Positions 1 to 5,350 are shown, counted from the first letter of the stretch. The stretch is DNA of 10,307 nt from CAYTMY01 sp964618075 (GCA_964618075.1 CAZTZO010000038.1:1-10307); one strand, 5' to 3'. Made by a program: numbers and translations. The notes: generated by a model from the letters alone, not told the origin.

Positions 1-53
1 AGCCCCAGCCTTCCAAGCTGGTTGCGAGGGTTCGATCCCCTTCACCCGCTCCA
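1..53 (+). tRNA. tRNA-Gly (anticodon TCC), 5' end outside window
   Basis: Only the 3' part of the gene is present. The anticodon stem CCAGC/GCTGG encloses the loop CTTCCAA, giving anticodon TCC. A T-arm follows (GAGGG, TTCGATC, CCCTT), then the 3' acceptor strand CACCCGC, a T discriminator and an encoded CCA at 51-53. It is the first of four closely spaced tRNA genes on this strand, separated by 5-9 bp, so they are probably processed from one transcript whose promoter lies upstream of the window. Confidence 0.93.
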
Positions 54-58
54 TTTAT

Positions 59-135
59 GCGCCAGTAGCTCAGTAGGATAGAGCAACGGCCTTCTAAGCC
101 GTGTGTCGGAGGTTCGAATCCTCTCTGGCGCGCCA
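59..135 (+). tRNA. tRNA-Arg (anticodon TCT)
   Basis: A complete cloverleaf. The acceptor GCGCCAG at 59-65 pairs with CTGGCGC at 125-131, followed by a G discriminator and encoded CCA. The anticodon stem ACGGC/GCCGT encloses CTTCTAA, giving TCT, which reads AGA/AGG arginine codons. The T-arm is GGAGG, TTCGAAT, CCTCT. It lies 5 bp after tRNA-Gly and 9 bp before tRNA-His. Confidence 0.95.
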
Positions 136-144
136 TAATGCTAT

Positions 145-222
145 GGTGGGTTTAGCTTAGCTGGTTAAAGCGTCGGATTGTGGTTCCGAAGATCGTGGGT
201 TCGAATCCCACACCCCACCCCA
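145..222 (+). tRNA. tRNA-His (anticodon GTG)
   Basis: The anticodon stem TCGGA/TCCGA encloses TTGTGGT, giving GTG. The gene has the histidine-specific extra 5' G (position 145), which pairs with the C discriminator and is the identity element for HisRS. The T-arm GTGGG, TTCGAAT, CCCAC is perfect and CCA is encoded at 220-222. Folding the acceptor stem leaves an apparent T6-C67 mismatch (5' strand GTGGGTT against 3' strand ACCCCAC), otherwise the cloverleaf is normal. Confidence 0.94.
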
Positions 223-229
223 TATTTAT

Positions 230-303
230 AGGGGTATCGCCAAGCGGTAAGGCAACGGACTCTGACTCCGTTATCGTAGGTTCGAATCCTGCTACCCCTG
301 CCA
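230..303 (+). tRNA. tRNA-Gln (anticodon CTG)
   Basis: The acceptor AGGGGTA pairs with TACCCCT, followed by a G discriminator and CCA at 301-303. The anticodon stem ACGGA/TCCGT encloses CTCTGAC, giving CTG. It is the last gene of the tRNA operon and is followed by a terminator. Its 3' end, from the T-loop through CCA and two further bases (284-305), is repeated exactly at 1953-1974. The 3' half of a tRNA gene is the usual att core for tyrosine-recombinase elements. Confidence 0.94.
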
Positions 304-317
304 TTCTTTAGAAATGC

Positions 318-378
318 AAAGCCTTCCACCTCCTGCTTATAAGCAAAGCTTATCGCATGAGTTCTAGAGGCTTTTTTT
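318..378 (+). terminator. Terminator of the tRNA operon, with an internal palindrome
   Basis: AAAGCCT (318-324) pairs with AGGCTTT (368-374), and the 3' arm runs into a seven-T tract. The unusually long loop contains a second perfect hairpin, ATAAGC-AAA-GCTTAT (339-353), which belongs to a 27-bp repeat also found at 2137-2163. The repeat may therefore have been inserted into an ordinary terminator loop. An ISL3-family element is inserted directly after the T-tract. Confidence 0.7.
337..363 (+). repeat. 27-bp palindromic repeat, copy 1
   Basis: Identical over 27 bp to 2137-2163. It comprises the perfect hairpin ATAAGC-AAA-GCTTAT followed by CGCATGAGTT. This copy sits in the loop of the tRNA operon terminator, whereas the flanks of copy 2 are unrelated, so the unit itself appears to be what moved or was duplicated. 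Related but shorter TAAGC/GCTTA palindromes occur at 1897-1914, 8332-8347 and 10241-10256. Confidence 0.75.
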
Positions 379-441
379 ATGGTTCTAAGTCAATAGTTGG
401 GGTAAAATAAAAACCCATAAACAAAGTACCGGCTCTTTAGT

Positions 442-476
442 GGAGCATGAGGTTTAGCCTCGTGCTCCCTTTTATC
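442..476 (+). terminator. Strong hairpin and T-run at the left end of the IS
   Basis: GGAGCATGAGG (442-452) and CCTCGTGCTCC (458-468) form an 11-bp stem with one G-T wobble and a 5-nt loop, followed by CTTTTATC. It lies just outside the 3' end of the transposase gene. Read rightwards it should stop tRNA operon transcripts from running antisense through the transposase. On the other strand the hairpin lacks a T-run but could still form. Confidence 0.65.
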
Positions 477-482
477 TTCCCT

Positions 483-1664
483 TTATGTTGCGTGTATCAT
501 CATAATCCTTGTCCTGAAGTTCTCAAAACTGCGATATCCAAACCCCACTCTCTTTAACACTTTTATCGAATTATTAATTCCCTCTGTGAATCCGTTTGAG
601 TAGCTTACATCAAAGCTCGCAAGTATATACTTTTCCCAGTTTCTAAGCATCGTAGCGCAGCTCTTGTATTCCTGCAAGTCTATTACGCTCATCTGACGTC
701 TCAACCATGAGAGCTTTTCTTTGGCTTCACTTGAGCTTTTCGAAGCCATAAAATCGTAGAAATATTCCTTAAGTATGTAGGCGTTTGTCAGGTCTGTGGA
801 AAAAGAAAGCATTCGCTCAACCGCAAGCTTGTCCTCATCATTTAAAGCCTTCATTCGGCATAGAAGCAGCTTTCTGCTTCGCTTAAAGTACTTTCGATCT
901 GAGGGATATAATCCCTTTTGAACTCTCTTCCTTACATTCTCGAAAGCCCATGTGTTATAGCGTGCCACATGAAAGCGGTCTATGATTATCTGAGCATTCG
1001 GCATAGTGGTTCTCACAGCGTCACGGTATGCTCTGTTCATATCCATCACCACATACTTAACATTGCTTCTATCCTTAAAACCGCTTAAATAAGCGTAAAT
1101 ATCTTCCTGTTTGCGGCTTACAGTGACATCAAAAACCTGCCTTTTTCTTAAATCCGTAAGCACACAGTTAAACTTTTCACCTCCGCTGTTTCCCTTGAAT
1201 TCATCTATTGAAAGCACCTTGGGCAGTGTTTTATGTTTAGGGAAGCTGACCAGCTTAAGCCAGCGGAATACACTTGAAGGAGATACTCCCAGCCTGTGTG
1301 CAATGCTCTTTACAGAGACCCTTTCTTTAGTACAGGATACAGCGTACATTGCCAAACGATTAGTTGTTCTGTGATACTTTGGCAGCATACCAATCTTTTC
1401 ATAGAAGCTCTTATGGCAGCAGGGGCATTTATACCTGCGTTTTCTGTATACAAGAATAACAGGCTTCTCACGTATTGATATGTCCTTTACTTTCTGTATC
1501 CTGTAGTCGTGAACCTTGTTCGTTATGCTGTGACAGTGAGGACAAGTATGAGCTCTCCTTTGCATGCAAAGGTTTATGAGTATGTTTTTGTCCGTTTCTT
1601 CTATGTCTGTTACATCTGCTCCTTGTATATCTATGAGTTTTGTTATAATATTGTCTTGAAGCAT
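483..1664 (-). CDS. tnp: ISL3 family transposase
   Basis: This 393-residue protein has the normal length and layout of ISL3 transposases, which are DDE enzymes that cut and paste their own element. The N-terminus has a zinc-binding region with CPHC (41-44) and CPCC (80-83). An HTH-like segment follows (about 116-137, VSVKSIAHRLGVSPSSVFRW). The catalytic core shows D154 in LSIDEFK, D208 in VVMDMN and E361 in SNGFTEGINNSIK, the expected DDE triad, with the typical DRFHV (229-233) and GYRSFENFR near the C-terminus. The start is well supported by AGGAGG eight bases before ATG. The reading frame is intact and all three catalytic residues are present, so the enzyme is probably functional. It is the only gene of the IS. 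Confidence 0.95.
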   Translation of the reverse strand: MLQDNIITKLIDIQGADVTDIEETDKNILINLCMQRRAHTCPHCHSITNKVHDYRIQKVKDISIREKPVILVYRKRRYKCPCCHKSFYEKIGMLPKYHRTTNRLAMYAVSCTKERVSVKSIAHRLGVSPSSVFRWLKLVSFPKHKTLPKVLSIDEFKGNSGGEKFNCVLTDLRKRQVFDVTVSRKQEDIYAYLSGFKDRSNVKYVVMDMNRAYRDAVRTTMPNAQIIIDRFHVARYNTWAFENVRKRVQKGLYPSDRKYFKRSRKLLLCRMKALNDEDKLAVERMLSFSTDLTNAYILKEYFYDFMASKSSSEAKEKLSWLRRQMSVIDLQEYKSCATMLRNWEKYILASFDVSYSNGFTEGINNSIKVLKRVGFGYRSFENFRTRIMMIHAT

Positions 1665-1711
1665 AATCTTCCTCCTGTAGGTTGATTCTTGGTAGCTTTA
1701 GTTTACAGGAT

Positions 1712-1737
1712 AGAAGCTCTTATGCTTCTCTTTTTTT
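1712..1737 (+). terminator. Hairpin and T-run inside the right end of the IS
   Basis: AGAAGC (1712-1717) and GCTTCT (1724-1729) form a perfect 6-bp stem with a 6-nt loop, followed by CTTTTTTT. It reads rightwards and lies between the transposase start and the right inverted repeat. Together with the hairpin at 442-476 it would limit rightward transcription through the IS. The stem is short, so termination strength is uncertain. Confidence 0.5.
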
Positions 1738-1828
1738 ATTCTTTTTCTTCACTTACCCCAATGTTTAGTGTAGAACCGTTTTTATTGCGTCTAAATATTC
1801 TTTTTAAAGATTCTTTTCATAATGTATT

Positions 1829-2153
1829 CGCTTCGCGCTATCAAGCGCTTCGCTCATGTATTTTGCCGCCATATAAAGTCCTCGTAATATCATTCCTTTT
1901 AAGCAAGCTTAAAAGTATGATATTACTCATACTTTGCATTTCTCGTTTTTCAGAATCCTGCTACCCCTGCCATTTTTATTTGTGCGAGGCACAAATAAAA
2001 ATTCACAGGGGACACATTCCCCTTATGACGATAAAAATGCGCCGTTTCACTTTGCATTTTTATCTGTAACCCTTTGTAATATGTATGCGCGCGATGCTAT
2101 AAGCCGCGCGCTTTCTTAAATGGTACCGTCATGTTTTTATAAGCAAAGCTTAT
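1829..2153. repeat. Non-coding cluster of perfect hairpins
   Basis: No credible gene lies between the IS and the FtsK-like gene. Inverted repeats are dense instead. GCGCT/AGCGC spans 1835-1848 and is flanked by two CGCTTCGC copies. A nested structure spans 1884-1926, with outer arms GTAATATCAT/ATGATATTAC and inner arms TTTTAAGC/GCTTAAAA. AAAGTATGA/TCATACTTT (1912-1935) is an alternative fold. TTTTTATTTGTGC with its 13-bp perfect partner spans 1973-2001 with a 3-nt loop. AGGGG/CCCCT lies at 2007-2023, GATAAAAATGC/GCATTTTTATC at 2030-2064, GCGCGCG/CGCGCGC at 2087-2111, and ATAAGC/GCTTAT at 2139-2153. Their role is unknown. Confidence 0.8.
1953..1974 (+). repeat. Second copy of the tRNA-Gln 3' end (candidate att site)
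   Basis: 22 bp identical to 284-305, covering part of the tRNA-Gln T-loop, the 3' T-stem, the acceptor strand, CCA and TT. The sequence upstream has no tRNA 5' half. A tRNA 3' end duplicated in direct orientation is the classic footprint of tyrosine-recombinase integration, with one att copy restoring the tRNA and the other marking the far end of the element. No integrase is seen in the window. With the IS removed, only about 240 bp separates the two copies, so this may be a decayed element or the boundary of the island to the right. Confidence 0.7.
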
Positions 2154-2163
2154 CGCATGAGTT
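2137..2163 (+). repeat. 27-bp palindromic repeat, copy 2
   Basis: Exact copy of 337-363 in the same orientation: hairpin ATAAGC-AAA-GCTTAT plus CGCATGAGTT. It ends the hairpin cluster and lies about 160 bp beyond the duplicated tRNA-Gln end, whereas copy 1 lies about 30 bp beyond the real tRNA-Gln. Confidence 0.75.
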
Positions 2164-2277
2164 GTAACTTGTGATAAACTTTGGTAAATAATCAAATGTT
2201 AGATTAATATAGCAGTTCAAATCAAATATTGTTATTTTCGTTCTCCTTTATTCTGTTTTTAATACTTTAGTATAAGA

Positions 2278-3693
2278 TTATTTTATAGTAAACAAGCGTT
2301 TTATGTAAGGCTTGAGATGATTCGCGAGCATTAGTGTTCCCACTGCGACAAATGCTTCGCTCCAACTTTGTCCGTGGTTCTCCTTTTCTCGTATTATGTT
2401 GTAACATTCAGGGCGGTAAGGTCTGCCATCTGGTGTAACTATTGCTTCCGTTCGATAGTATTCGCATATTTTATCTATATCTTCCTGCTCCGTATATGCT
2501 ACTTGGAAACGGGTCAGATTAACTTTGTCGGGAGCTTTATAGAGTGCATCGCCGCGTCCTGTGAGCTTTTCAGCGCCCATTGTGTCAAGGATTGTTCTGC
2601 TATCCATGCCGCTTGCTGTGGTTAATGCTATCCGTGCCGGTATATTTGCTTTTATCCCACCTGTAATAACATCAACAGTCGGACGCTGAGTTGCAACAAT
2701 TAGATGTATTCCTGCTGCTCTTCCGAGCTGAGCGATAGATTTGATAACTTCTTCCGTTTGCTTTGGTTTATAGAGCATTAGCTCCGAGAGTTCGTCGATA
2801 ACAACAACAGTATGCGGTGGTATATATTCACCTTCTTCATAAAGGTCATCAATCTGTTTTATTCCCAATCTTTCCATTTCTTGGTAGCGATAGCGCATAT
2901 TTCCCTGCGTTTGCAATAAAGCATTTAAGCAGGCTTCGGGCGTTGTTGCTATAGGGCAGAGTAATTGAGGTATATCTTTATATGCTGACAACTCAACACG
3001 CTTCGGGTCAAGCAGCACGAGCCTAAAATCCGGAACATTGTTACGCAATAGTAAACTTGTTATTATTGTATTAAGCAAAACCGATTTGCCGCTTCCAGTC
3101 GCTCCGGCAATAAGTAAATGCGGCAATTTTGTTATATCCAGCGATAAGCGTTGATTATTTGATGTGATACCTATTGTTGCGATTTTCTCCTTACAGCCAC
3201 CTTCATAAGGCATTACATTTTGCAAATATAGCTTGTTTCGTTCGGATTTTGAGATAACGACTGCAAACGAGGCAAGGTCTGATTTCTCAATCGTTGCTGT
3301 AGTATGGAGCTGCATACTTATGTATTCTGCCGCTTTTGGTAATTTTGTCATGCATTTTGGGTCTGTAAGATTGTAAAGATAAGATGTTAATGCAGGACCG
3401 TCAATGCAAGTAGCATAGCTCGCCGATATACCGTACTCGGTTAGCAATTCGCTAATTCGGCTCTGTGGTATCTTTTCAACCTTTTCACTCTTTCTATACG
3501 GCAAAATCGAATTGTCAAACGGTATTCCGTAATATGTACGTCCTTCTCTTTTACACTCATTAATAAAGTCAATGACTTCTTGCGGAGCATTATATAGCAA
3601 TTCTTTTTTTATCGGTTCTGTGTGGCTCTGGTCTTGTCTGGTGGCGTTATGCTTTTTTTGTGGTGGTACGTATACACGTTTTTGACCAAACAT
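2278..3693 (-). CDS. FtsK/SpoIIIE-type DNA translocase, soluble, element-borne
   Basis: This 471-residue protein carries a complete FtsK motor core. It has Walker A GATGSGKS (197-204), the LLDPKRVELSAYKDIPQL segment (227-244), Walker B TVVVIDELSELM (295-306), HLIVATQRPTVDVITGGIKA (330-349) and SGMDSRTILDTMGAEKLTGRGDAL (361-384). Family knowledge says this fold is a hexameric ATPase that pumps double-stranded DNA. Unlike chromosomal FtsK or SpoIIIE (about 750-800 or more residues), it has no N-terminal membrane segments and no C-terminal winged-helix gamma domain. The C-terminal 20 residues are hydrophobic and basic. The start is supported by GGAGA seven bases before ATG. Its small neighbours (DNA-binding-like, toxin-antitoxin) suggest an integrative element, where it could move element DNA. 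It might instead be a conjugation coupling ATPase, but it looks closer to the chromosomal motor than to Tn916 Orf21. Confidence 0.9.
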   Translation of the reverse strand: MFGQKRVYVPPQKKHNATRQDQSHTEPIKKELLYNAPQEVIDFINECKREGRTYYGIPFDNSILPYRKSEKVEKIPQSRISELLTEYGISASYATCIDGPALTSYLYNLTDPKCMTKLPKAAEYISMQLHTTATIEKSDLASFAVVISKSERNKLYLQNVMPYEGGCKEKIATIGITSNNQRLSLDITKLPHLLIAGATGSGKSVLLNTIITSLLLRNNVPDFRLVLLDPKRVELSAYKDIPQLLCPIATTPEACLNALLQTQGNMRYRYQEMERLGIKQIDDLYEEGEYIPPHTVVVIDELSELMLYKPKQTEEVIKSIAQLGRAAGIHLIVATQRPTVDVITGGIKANIPARIALTTASGMDSRTILDTMGAEKLTGRGDALYKAPDKVNLTRFQVAYTEQEDIDKICEYYRTEAIVTPDGRPYRPECYNIIREKENHGQSWSEAFVAVGTLMLANHLKPYIKRLFTIK

Positions 3694-3713
3694 AATATAT
3701 TCTCCTTTTTGTG

Positions 3714-3725
3714 GGCGATATCGCC
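3714..3725. promoter_or_regulatory. Perfect palindrome between promoter and RBS of the FtsK-like gene
   Basis: GGCGATATCGCC is a perfect 12-bp palindrome in otherwise AT-rich surroundings. It lies about 25-36 bp downstream of the -10 box at 3750-3755 and 8 bp upstream of the ribosome binding site. The position fits a repressor operator or a small 5' UTR hairpin. No binding protein can be named. Confidence 0.4.
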
Positions 3726-3749
3726 GCCGCCCTCGGCTGTGTTTATCTA

Positions 3750-3778
3750 ATTATATATCTTTATTACAAATCATTCAA
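3750..3778 (-). promoter_or_regulatory. Sigma-A promoter of the FtsK-like gene
   Basis: On the minus strand TTGAAT (3773-3778) is followed by a 17-bp spacer and a perfect TATAAT (3750-3755). Transcription would start near 3743, about 50 bp upstream of the start codon. The promoter lies immediately downstream of the broken DNA-binding-like gene, so the translocase can be expressed independently of the genes upstream. Confidence 0.65.
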
Positions 3779-3785
3779 GAATTAT

Positions 3786-4021
3786 TTACATCGCCGCCTT
3801 GACGGGTGATATCTCTTCAACTAAATAATCATAAAGCGTTCTGACTTTGATTGCTTTGTATATCGACTCGCAGTAAGTTATGCCTAATTCGTGCATTTTG
3901 CTTTGTATGACGCCGCTTTTTCCTTGCGGACATCTAACGCTATACGGGTGTAGCTTTTGGCATTGTAGCGGGCTTTTACTTCGCTGCTGGTGTGTGTCTT
4001 GCGCTTTGGCTTTTCATTCAT
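3786..4021 (-). pseudogene. Small DNA-binding-like gene (possibly ribbon-helix-helix), frameshifted
   Basis: AAAGGAGG lies ten bases before an ATG at 4021 that opens a frame beginning MNEKPKRKTHTSSEVKARYN, followed by AKSYTRIALDVRK. This frame ends early at a TAG. In the next frame the protein continues as GKSGVIQSKMHELGITYCES and on to a stop at 3786. One missing base near 3923, in the GGAAAAA run of the minus strand, restores a protein of about 78 residues. The layout, a basic N-terminus, a YNAKxYxRI segment, then two helices, resembles the small ribbon-helix-helix-like proteins common on clostridial conjugative elements; that assignment comes from recall and no search was run. The shift could be a real mutation or a sequencing error in a homopolymer. 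Confidence 0.55.
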
Positions 4022-4143
4022 TGACTTTTCGCCTCCTTTATGATATATTGTAACCAATTGGGCGGCTGCTACGTGCGATAGCGGTCATCCCTCAACTCAA
4101 TATGTTATGTAGGAATGCCGGCTTCTACGTTATGTAGGGACGG

Positions 4144-4227
4144 TTATTTCTTTTTCGTAGTGTTAACCACTCCGAAGATAACCACGGCTAACAGGTTAAA
4201 TAGTGCAAGCACTTCTAATACCGCCAT
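4144..4227 (-). CDS. 27-residue single-span membrane peptide
   Basis: An ATG at 4227 opens a 27-codon frame with a short N-terminus (MAVLE), one uninterrupted hydrophobic stretch (about residues 6-21, VLALFNLLAVVIFGVV) and a positive tail NTTKKK. This is the layout of small holin-like or type I toxin-like peptides and of small membrane regulators. The ATG overlaps the last 13 bp of the 49-residue gene upstream and has no good ribosome binding site of its own, so it is probably translated by coupling. It is too short for most gene finders. The shape supports a membrane peptide, but toxin function is a guess. Confidence 0.45.
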   Translation of the reverse strand: MAVLEVLALFNLLAVVIFGVVNTTKKK

Positions 4228-4364
4228 GCACGTTTAATGGCATAAGCTCCATAGGCGTGATATAGTCTCACGCTGCCGATTATGTTCCAGTCAGGCGATT
4301 TAATTCCTTTGCGCTCGTTCTCCTTTGCTATCATTGTGCGTATCTCGTTAATACTGTATTTCAT
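4215..4364 (-). CDS. 49-residue protein of unknown function
   Basis: The ATG at 4364 is preceded by a strong AAAGGAG seven bases upstream. This start is preferred over an in-frame ATG 42 bp further upstream that lacks such a site. The protein starts MKYSINEIRTMIAKENERKG, then has a Trp- and Tyr-rich part (SPDWNIIG, RLYHAYGAYAIKRAWRY) and ends in a basic, aromatic tail. I do not recognise a family. It overlaps the start of the 27-residue membrane peptide by 13 bp, making a two-gene cassette between the antitoxin gene and the broken DNA-binding-like gene. Confidence 0.55.
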   Translation of the reverse strand: MKYSINEIRTMIAKENERKGIKSPDWNIIGSVRLYHAYGAYAIKRAWRY

Positions 4365-4511
4365 GTTCTGCTCCTTTCCGCCGCTCTCGGGCTTGACGTG
4401 GGGCAAAATCTGCGTTAAGATACAATTGCCTCTTGATTTGATTGTTCTTTCTGGGTGGTACGCTCCGCTATCTAACGTGCTGGTAACACGGGCGGGGCGG
4501 TTTTTAATTGG

Positions 4512-4796
4512 TTATCTGGCAAGCCTATAAACTGCGTATTGGTTAAGGCTTACGCCGTTAGCTTTGGCAGATTCTGCTAATTCTTTGTGTAGCTCTTTCG
4601 GAACTCTTAACATAAGCTTTCCGCTGTATTCATATTGCGCCTTGAACTCTTCAAGGCTGATTGTGTCGTCTGGGTCTTCGGCATCTGCTGCCGCAAATGC
4701 AGCAAGGTCTTCTGTTGTTGGCTCTTCTGGTTCCATTGCGTCAATCACCGCGCGGCGTCTCTCCAGCTCTTCAAGTGTTAATTCTTTGCGTTTCAT
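4512..4796 (-). CDS. Antitoxin, acidic N-terminus and ribbon-helix-helix C-terminus (HicB/Arc-like)
   Basis: A 94-residue protein starting MKRKELTLEELERRRAV. The ATG at 4796 is preceded by AAGGAGGTGAAC, which decides this start over an in-frame ATG 48 bp upstream. The middle is very acidic (about residues 22-50, with many E and D). The C-terminus, from YSGKLMLRVPKELHKELAES then AKANGVSLNQYAVYRLAR, is a clear ribbon-helix-helix of the kind ending HicB-family antitoxins: a beta strand that contacts DNA, then two helices. The gene begins 13 bp after the RelE-like toxin gene on the same transcript. By family rule it should neutralise the toxin and repress the shared promoter. The partner is RelE-like rather than HicA, so the pair is a mixed type. 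Confidence 0.8.
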   Translation of the reverse strand: MKRKELTLEELERRRAVIDAMEPEEPTTEDLAAFAAADAEDPDDTISLEEFKAQYEYSGKLMLRVPKELHKELAESAKANGVSLNQYAVYRLAR

Positions 4797-4809
4797 TTTG
4801 TTCACCTCC

Positions 4810-5055
4810 TTAATACTTAATGTTTGTTCGGGTGTTGATTTCAACTACCGTTATTATTATGTCGCCTTTTACCCATTCAAACAATATGCGATAGTGGGCG
4901 ATTTTGTAACGGTATCTGTTCGGTTGCCCGTGAAGTGACTTTATATCGCCCTCCATGCGTGATACTTGGTCAAGCGCTTTCATCAGCTTACTTCGGGTGT
5001 TCTCGTCTACGCTTGCAAGATATTTTTGCGCACGCTTCTTTAGCTTTAATTCCAC
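4810..5055 (-). CDS. RelE/ParE family toxin
   Basis: An 81-residue protein with the RelE fold pattern: two N-terminal helices (KKRAQKYLASVDENTRSKLM), then GDIKSLHGQPNRYRYKIAHY, RILFEWVKGDIIITVVEIN and a basic end TRTNIKY. RelE toxins are ribosome-dependent mRNA endonucleases, whereas ParE members poison gyrase. The basic and aromatic residues RYRYKIAHYRILFEW favour the RelE side, but assignment is uncertain. The start is GTG at 5055, eight bases after GGAGG. The toxin gene precedes the antitoxin gene, the reverse of classical relBE and like higBA. An operator-like palindrome overlaps its promoter. Confidence 0.87.
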   Translation of the reverse strand: MELKLKKRAQKYLASVDENTRSKLMKALDQVSRMEGDIKSLHGQPNRYRYKIAHYRILFEWVKGDIIITVVEINTRTNIKY

Positions 5056-5078
5056 CGTATCAACCTCCTCTGCTTACT

Positions 5079-5111
5079 TATATGATATCATATACGCAAG
5101 CGTTTTGTCAA
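5079..5111 (-). promoter_or_regulatory. Toxin-antitoxin promoter with overlapping operator palindrome
   Basis: On the minus strand a consensus TTGACA (5106-5111) is followed by an 18-bp spacer and TATCAT (5082-5087). The -10 box lies inside a perfect 16-bp palindrome, TATATGATATCATATA (5079-5094). Such a site over the -10 fits binding by the dimeric ribbon-helix-helix antitoxin, giving the usual autoregulation. The assignment of the binding protein is inference. Confidence 0.65.
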
Positions 5112-5188
5112 TACCCATTTTCATTTTTTTATTGAGTTTTTCTCCTTCTGGGTGCTGCCCCTTTCTTTACCTTTATTATACCATAAAT

Positions 5189-5314
5189 AACGCTTAAATA
5201 GTAAACAATATAAAATTATTTTACCGTTATAGCGTAAATAAATCAATTATATATATCATTTACTATATAAGCGCAATATATTTATGTATTAATTGTACAT
5301 ATAAGCGTATATAC
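5189..5314. repeat. AT-rich gap with iteron-like AGCGTA motifs
   Basis: The gap between the toxin and the HTH gene holds no credible gene up to about 5575. The motif AGCGTAWATA recurs at 5231-5240 (AGCGTAAATA), 5270-5280 (AGCGCAATATA) and 5304-5314 (AGCGTATATAC), spaced 39 and 34 bp apart. A reversed partial copy lies at 5189-5195, another reversed copy at 5547-5556 and one more (AGCGTAATATA, 5595-5605) covers the -10 of the HTH gene. This could be a set of operators or origin iterons. No replication initiator gene is present in the window. Confidence 0.4.
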
Positions 5315-5350
5315 TGAAAGTTTATAAATGTATACAATTATTGACTGATT

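Larger units (their letters stand above)
381..1777 (-). mobile_element. Complete ISL3-family insertion sequence (~1.4 kb)
   Basis: The element contains one ISL3-type transposase gene, transcribed on the minus strand, and is bounded by imperfect inverted repeats. The left end begins GGTTCTAAGTCAATAG then TTGGGGTAA. The right end, read inward, begins GGTTCTACACTAAACA then TTGGGGTAA. These match at 18 of 25 positions. The sequence TTTTTAT flanks both sides (374-380 and 1779-1785); as an 8-bp duplication it reads TTTTTTAT on the left and GTTTTTAT on the right, fitting the 8-bp target duplication known for ISL3 elements. The target was the T-tract of the tRNA operon terminator. An intact ORF, both ends and a near-perfect duplication suggest a fairly recent, possibly still active, insertion. 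Confidence 0.88.

Noticed and set aside
1689..2069. 126-codon ORF across the right end of the IS and the hairpin cluster
   Set aside because: It spans the IS boundary, the duplicated tRNA end and several hairpins, so it cannot be a conserved gene.
1829..2163. CRISPR array
   Set aside because: The hairpins differ in sequence and spacing. There is no regularly repeated unit with unique spacers and no cas gene.
4512..4844. Longer antitoxin starting at 4844
   Set aside because: The upstream ATG overlaps the toxin gene and lacks a ribosome binding site, whereas the ATG at 4796 has AAGGAGG at good spacing.
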